Shown here piece by piece: positions 5,489 to 8,284 of a stretch of 8,284 nucleotides of DNA. The notes under the pieces are model-generated. The model did no database searches and was not told the DNA's origin. It saw only the letters and a program-made list of their open reading frames with translations. Source of the stretch: an uncultured Clostridia bacterium (GTDB taxonomy: Bacteria > Bacillota > Clostridia > Oscillospirales > Acutalibacteraceae); the NCBI GenBank assembly GCA_937919155.1, contig CALFPM010000198.1, positions 1 to 8,284 of the forward strand, read 5' to 3'. Every line of letters begins with the position of its first letter. Positions within the stretch are counted from its first letter, which is position 1. Position numbers and translations under genes: made by a program.

Positions 5489-5689
5489 ATGAGTAATATT
5501 GATATAAATAAAATAAGCGATGACCCCGAATACTGTTTTGCGGCTTTGAAGCTCATTGAACAGTTATTCAGGGACGGCAAAATCCCGGAATATATGTTTC
5601 ACAATATTCTGAAAGAATATGCGTATATTGTGGACGAAAGCAAGTTCATCAAAGGAAATCACAATCAGACAAAGGAGGACACAATATGA
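5489..5689 (+). CDS. Small protein of unknown function
   Basis: A 66-residue protein that I do not recognise. It has an excellent ribosome binding site (AAAGGAGG, 5475-5482, 6 bases before ATG) and a 4-base ATGA overlap with the recombinase gene, so it is very likely translated. It is largely helical in pattern (DPEYCFAALKLIEQLFRDGKI and IPEYMFHNILKEYAYIVDES, broken by a Gly-Lys-Ile turn) with a polar tail. There is no signal peptide, membrane segment or zinc motif. Its place directly before the serine recombinase suggests a role tied to it, for example as a directionality factor (excisionase) or regulator, but no sequence feature proves this. It could also be a simple accessory gene of the element. 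Confidence 0.75.
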   Translation: MSNIDINKISDDPEYCFAALKLIEQLFRDGKIPEYMFHNILKEYAYIVDESKFIKGNHNQTKEDTI

Positions 5690-7566
5690 TAAATTCAGAT
5701 TTCGGAAAGCGACGGGTAGTAATCTATGCCCGAGTTTCCACAGACCACAAAGAACAGCTGTCAGCACTCGAAAATCAGCTGGATTGGTATGAGCCGATTC
5801 TTAAGGCAAGACCTGAATGGGAGCTCGTTGACAGATATATTGACGAGGGTATCACGGGCACATCTGCCGAGAAAAGACCGCAGTTTATGAAAATGATAAG
5901 GGATGCCAAGAAAAAGAAGTTCGATTTGATTATCACCCGTGAGGTTTCCCGATTCGCCCGTAACACGGTTGATACCTTGCAGTACACTCGTGAACTTAAG
6001 GCGATGGGTGTTGAGGTTTTCTTCATAAACGATAACATCAAAACCTTTGACGGTGATGGCGAATTGCGACTGACCATTATGGCAACTCTTGCGCAGGACG
6101 AAAGCCGAAAAACATCGGTGCGAGTTAAAAGCGGTCAGCAGACATCAATGGAGAACGGTGTGTTCTACGGTAACGGTACTATTCTCGGCTATAGGCGAGT
6201 TGAAAAGCTGCTTGAAAACAACAAAAAGCACGTGGACTTTTTCATCGACCCCGTGCAGGCTGAAACGGTAAAGCTGATTTATGAAATGTATCTTGAAGGT
6301 CACGGACTTATGCAGATAAAGAATGAGCTTGAACGCAGAGGCTACAAAACCGCAACGGGTAAAAGCAGGTGGTATGAAACGGTAATATCCAACGTTCTGA
6401 AAAACTCGTTTTACTGCGGCATCATCACTTACCACAAGGAATACACGCCCGATTACCTTACACAGAAAAAGGTCAAAAACTACGGTGAAATCGACCTTGT
6501 GCAGGTCAAGGGCAGACACGAACCGATTGTATCGGTAGAAGATTACGAAAGGGTGCGAGCAATTATGGCAAGCAAAACAGCTCAATGCAAAATGAACGCA
6601 AAGAAAAGAAGTCTGATGATTGGCAGAAGACCGAGAACTACCGTATGGGGTAAGCTTCTTATCTGCGAATGCGGTCACAAGTTCAACACAAGGAATTGGT
6701 ACAGAACGGCAACGCAGTCAAACATAGGTTATCAGTGCTACGATTCCGTGCGGACAGGCTCTTATGAAAGCAGAAAAAGGAAGGGATTACCGCTTGAGGG
6801 TATCTGCCGTACCCCCATGATACCCGAGTGGAAGCTGCAGCTGATGGCAAACCACATCTTCCGCAACTATCTTATGCAAAGGGACAAGGTGCTGGCACTT
6901 GCCAACTCGATGCTCGAAGCACACATCGGCGACACGGGCGAAACAGTAGATTATGAAGAGATTATCGAGCAGAAGAAGCGGCAGCTCGCAAAGCACAACC
7001 GAAAGCTAGATAACTATATCGAAATGAGGGCGGAGGGTGATATTGACAAGGACTCATTCACCCAAAAAACATCGGAGCTCAGAGCCGAAATAAGGAAGCT
7101 GAGTGACGAGATTGAAGCACTTGAAGACAAGCAGAACGACGAGCCCGAAATTGTGGACTACAAAGAAAAGCTGACGGTGCTTCAATATGCCCTTGTGCAG
7201 TACACAAATCCCGATGAAAACGACATACCCGAAAGCATAATTGAAGCCTTTGTTGAGAAGATTGTGGCGAAGAAAGACGGCTTTGATTGGTACCTGAGAT
7301 TTGACGGCGACCCTAACGACCCGCTTCACCTGAAAACTGAGGGCAGAAGGCGCCAAAACAGCTCTGTATCAACGGTTGGGGGACACCTCCCAACCACTCC
7401 TTTCGGAGACGCAGGCAGCAATAAAAGGTTGATGGAGAAAGGTTCTTTGAAGATTGCCGAGTTAACAATCGGATATGAGTATGCATTGCGGTTTGTCATG
7501 ATGCACTACCCGGAAAAACGCCGCGTTAACCACTGGCATGATGTCAAAATAAACCTTTATATCTAA
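5686..7566 (+). CDS. Large serine recombinase (integrase) of the element
   Basis: A 626-residue large serine recombinase. The catalytic domain (~9-150) has YARVSTD with nucleophile Ser18, and the arginine-bearing segments SRFARNTVD (88-96) and DESRKTSVR (138-146). A recombinase DNA-binding domain follows (~165-290, GYRRVEK to RHEPIVS). Next is a zinc ribbon with Cys327, Cys329, Cys351 and Cys374, then a long coiled coil (~423-485) and a C-terminal section ending WHDVKINLYI. These enzymes cut and rejoin short att sites to integrate or excise DNA. AAAGGAGG lies 7 bases before the ATG. The zinc ribbon uses CxC rather than the common CxxC. Residues ~555-590 are a low-complexity linker whose DNA holds a hairpin. 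Length is within the normal range; nothing looks broken. Confidence 0.92.
   Translation: MINSDFGKRRVVIYARVSTDHKEQLSALENQLDWYEPILKARPEWELVDRYIDEGITGTSAEKRPQFMKMIRDAKKKKFDLIITREVSRFARNTVDTLQYTRELKAMGVEVFFINDNIKTFDGDGELRLTIMATLAQDESRKTSVRVKSGQQTSMENGVFYGNGTILGYRRVEKLLENNKKHVDFFIDPVQAETVKLIYEMYLEGHGLMQIKNELERRGYKTATGKSRWYETVISNVLKNSFYCGIITYHKEYTPDYLTQKKVKNYGEIDLVQVKGRHEPIVSVEDYERVRAIMASKTAQCKMNAKKRSLMIGRRPRTTVWGKLLICECGHKFNTRNWYRTATQSNIGYQCYDSVRTGSYESRKRKGLPLEGICRTPMIPEWKLQLMANHIFRNYLMQRDKVLALANSMLEAHIGDTGETVDYEEIIEQKKRQLAKHNRKLDNYIEMRAEGDIDKDSFTQKTSELRAEIRKLSDEIEALEDKQNDEPEIVDYKEKLTVLQYALVQYTNPDENDIPESIIEAFVEKIVAKKDGFDWYLRFDGDPNDPLHLKTEGRRRQNSSVSTVGGHLPTTPFGDAGSNKRLMEKGSLKIAELTIGYEYALRFVMMHYPEKRRVNHWHDVKINLYI
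7374..7395. repeat. Hairpin within the 3' part of the recombinase gene
   Basis: GGTTGGGGG (7374-7382) pairs with CCTCCCAACC-type sequence (7387-7395) around ACAC, with one G-T pair. It encodes part of the non-conserved linker. Its outer bases GGTTGG/CCAACC are the same as those of the inverted repeat at the left end (1496-1544). Confidence 0.5.
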
Positions 7567-7572
7567 AAAATG

Positions 7573-7606
7573 ACTCCCTCTGTCGGAAACGTCAGAGGGA
7601 GTTTTT
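7573..7606 (+). terminator. Rho-independent terminator after the recombinase gene
   Basis: ACTCCCTCTG (7573-7582) pairs perfectly with CAGAGGGAGT (7593-7602) around a 10-base loop, followed by a T run to 7606. It lies 7 bases after the stop codon and ends the mobC-to-recombinase operon. It is the last signal clearly belonging to the element. Confidence 0.88.
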
Positions 7607-7626
7607 GTATGTGTGGAATATTGTGG

Positions 7627-7655
7627 TTGAGATTAGCAACGGTGTATGTTATGAT
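7627..7655 (+). promoter_or_regulatory. Sigma-A promoter for the DUF4160 gene
   Basis: TTGAGA (7627-7632) and TATGAT (7650-7655) are separated by 17 bases, and each matches consensus at 5 of 6 positions. Transcription would start near 7662 with a leader of about 54 bases. The gene thus has its own promoter, independent of the recombinase operon that ends just upstream. Confidence 0.65.
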
Positions 7656-7715
7656 TACTTTAATAAATGTATATCAACAAAAGCTTTAATCTGTAAAACA
7701 TATGTGGTGATTTTT

Positions 7716-8075
7716 ATGAGAGAATACATTAGAAATTCAAATTACCCATCGGAAATCGTTTCTTTTATTTACTCAGTATTTGAAGTTTATGAAATCAGAG
7801 GTCAAGTGGGACGTTATAATGGTATAGTATTCAAGATAAGAACAAATGAAAAAAACCATACATTACCACATGTACATGCCGAATACGGAGAATACAGTAT
7901 ATCTATTGAAATTAAAACAGGACGTGTTCTTGATGGAAATTTGCCAAACAAAAGCCAAAAGATAGCAGTAAATTGGGTGTTAAATAACCAAGAGGAACTT
8001 ATGAATAAATGGAAGGATATTGCAATTTCCGCTTTAGATAATATGACTATGACCGCCTTGGATTTTACTGATTAA
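7716..8075 (+). CDS. DUF4160 family protein
   Basis: A 119-residue protein with the DUF4160 pattern: HTLPHVHAEYGEY (residues 48-60), ISIEIKTGRVLDGNLPN (62-78), and the conserved W87 and NKW (97-99). The family role is unknown; members are often encoded beside DUF2442 proteins and have been discussed as possible toxin-antitoxin-like pairs, but no DUF2442 gene is present here. The frame stays open back to 7605, but that start overlaps the terminator tail and lacks a ribosome binding site. ATG 7716 is preceded by GGTGA about 5 bases upstream, a modest site, and follows a good promoter. The coding DNA is clearly more AT-rich than its neighbours on both sides, suggesting separate acquisition. It may be cargo of the element or a host gene next to it. 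Confidence 0.8.
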   Translation: MREYIRNSNYPSEIVSFIYSVFEVYEIRGQVGRYNGIVFKIRTNEKNHTLPHVHAEYGEYSISIEIKTGRVLDGNLPNKSQKIAVNWVLNNQEELMNKWKDIAISALDNMTMTALDFTD

Positions 8076-8085
8076 CAAAACATCA

Positions 8086-8113
8086 AGCCGCCCGAATCGC
8101 TCGGACGGCTTTT
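8086..8113. terminator. Terminator between convergent genes
   Basis: AGCCGCCCGA (8086-8095) pairs with TCGGACGGCT (8101-8110) with one mismatch, loop ATCGC, then TTT. It ends the DUF4160 transcript and lies 11 bases after its stop codon. On the minus strand the hairpin is followed by TTGATGTTTTG, so it may also serve the leftward gene weakly. Confidence 0.75.
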
Positions 8114-8123
8114 GCTGTAAGTA

Positions 8124-8284
8124 TCATTCACCGAAAACTTCTTTTATTGCTTCAAGATAGCCGTAACCGTAGAGATCGTCGGGCTGGAGATAGCTGGTTT
8201 CCGTCCACTCATTCCAGCTGTTGATGGTCACCATCGGCACGCCGGCCGCCTCCGCGCGGGCCCTGGCGTCCCTGAGCATAACCT
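8124..8284 (-). CDS. GH99-like/WbsX domain protein, C-terminal fragment (starts outside window)
   Basis: The last 52 codons of a leftward gene end at a TGA (8124-8126). The fragment contains AGVPMVTINSWNEWTETSYL followed by a YGYGYLEAIKEVF end. The SWNEWTE...YLEA pattern is the conserved C-terminal signature of glycoside hydrolase 99-like / WbsX proteins, associated with mannan or cell-surface polysaccharide processing. The catalytic part is mostly outside the window, so the exact substrate is unknown. The upstream-coding end (8200-8284) is much more GC-rich than the DUF4160 gene next to it, consistent with this being resident host DNA. It runs toward the DUF4160 gene, and a shared terminator lies between them. 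Confidence 0.7.
   Translation of the reverse strand, partial: VMLRDARARAEAAGVPMVTINSWNEWTETSYLQPDDLYGYGYLEAIKEVFGE

Larger units (their letters stand above)
1434..7606 (+). mobile_element. Compact integrative mobilizable element (ParM/ParR, MobC, MOBP relaxase, ParB-like, serine recombinase)
   Basis: Seven same-strand genes form a self-contained mobility and maintenance module: ParM-like ATPase, ParR-like partner, MobC, relaxase, ParB-like protein, a small unknown protein and a large serine recombinase. The module is flanked by terminators at 1434-1456 and 7573-7606, and by unrelated genes of ordinary host type. It has no type IV secretion genes, no VirD4-type coupling protein and no replication initiator, so transfer would need a helper element. 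The exact ends are not resolved: serine recombinases use very short cores and I found no long direct repeat. The ends given are the outer edges of the boundary terminators and are only a working estimate. Confidence 0.7.

Noticed and set aside
6145..6678. Leftward open frame opposite the recombinase (177 residues)
   Set aside because: Shadow of the recombinase gene; peptide rich in Phe, Cys and Val without a domain pattern.
7605..7715. Upstream start for the DUF4160 gene
   Set aside because: It begins in the tail of the recombinase terminator, before the predicted promoter, with no ribosome binding site.

Overview
The window looks like a chromosomal stretch of a low-to-moderate GC Gram-positive gut bacterium, most likely an uncultured Clostridia/Oscillospiraceae-type organism. 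This is inferred from strong AGGAGG-type ribosome binding sites, A/T-rich codon use, and the closest recognisable families, which are typical of Firmicutes. The window carries a compact integrated mobile element of about 6.1 kb.

Layout. (1) Positions 1-1349, minus strand: an apparent host operon read leftward, GNAT acetyltransferase, then a DUF1349 protein, then the start of an alpha/beta hydrolase that runs off the window. An extended -10 promoter near 1380-1388 fits it. (2) Positions ~1434-7606, plus strand: the mobile element. After a rho-independent terminator and a good sigma-A promoter come a ParM/StbA actin-like ATPase and a small ParR-like partner with a 4-bp overlap, ended by a hairpin terminator. 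A 243-bp non-coding stretch full of inverted repeats follows (candidate oriT, control and centromere region). Then come mobC, a MOBP-type relaxase, a ParB-like protein, a 66-residue unknown protein and a 626-residue large serine recombinase. All are tightly packed or overlapping, and a strong terminator closes the run. (3) Positions 7627-8113: a single AT-rich gene for a DUF4160 protein with its own promoter and terminator. (4) Positions 8124-8284, minus strand: the 3' end of a gene resembling the GH99-like/WbsX glycan-processing family, more GC-rich.

How it works together (inference from families): the serine recombinase would integrate and excise the element. MobC and the relaxase would nick at an oriT, probably in 2822-2992, for transfer through a helper conjugation machine, because no coupling protein or type IV secretion gene is visible. 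ParM/ParR and the ParB-like protein would stabilise or regulate the excised circle. No replication initiator, ParA or clear cargo gene is seen between the two boundary terminators, so this is best described as a minimal integrative mobilizable element. The most interesting non-coding signals are the structured 2757-2992 region and a perfect 27-bp palindrome inside the parB-like gene.
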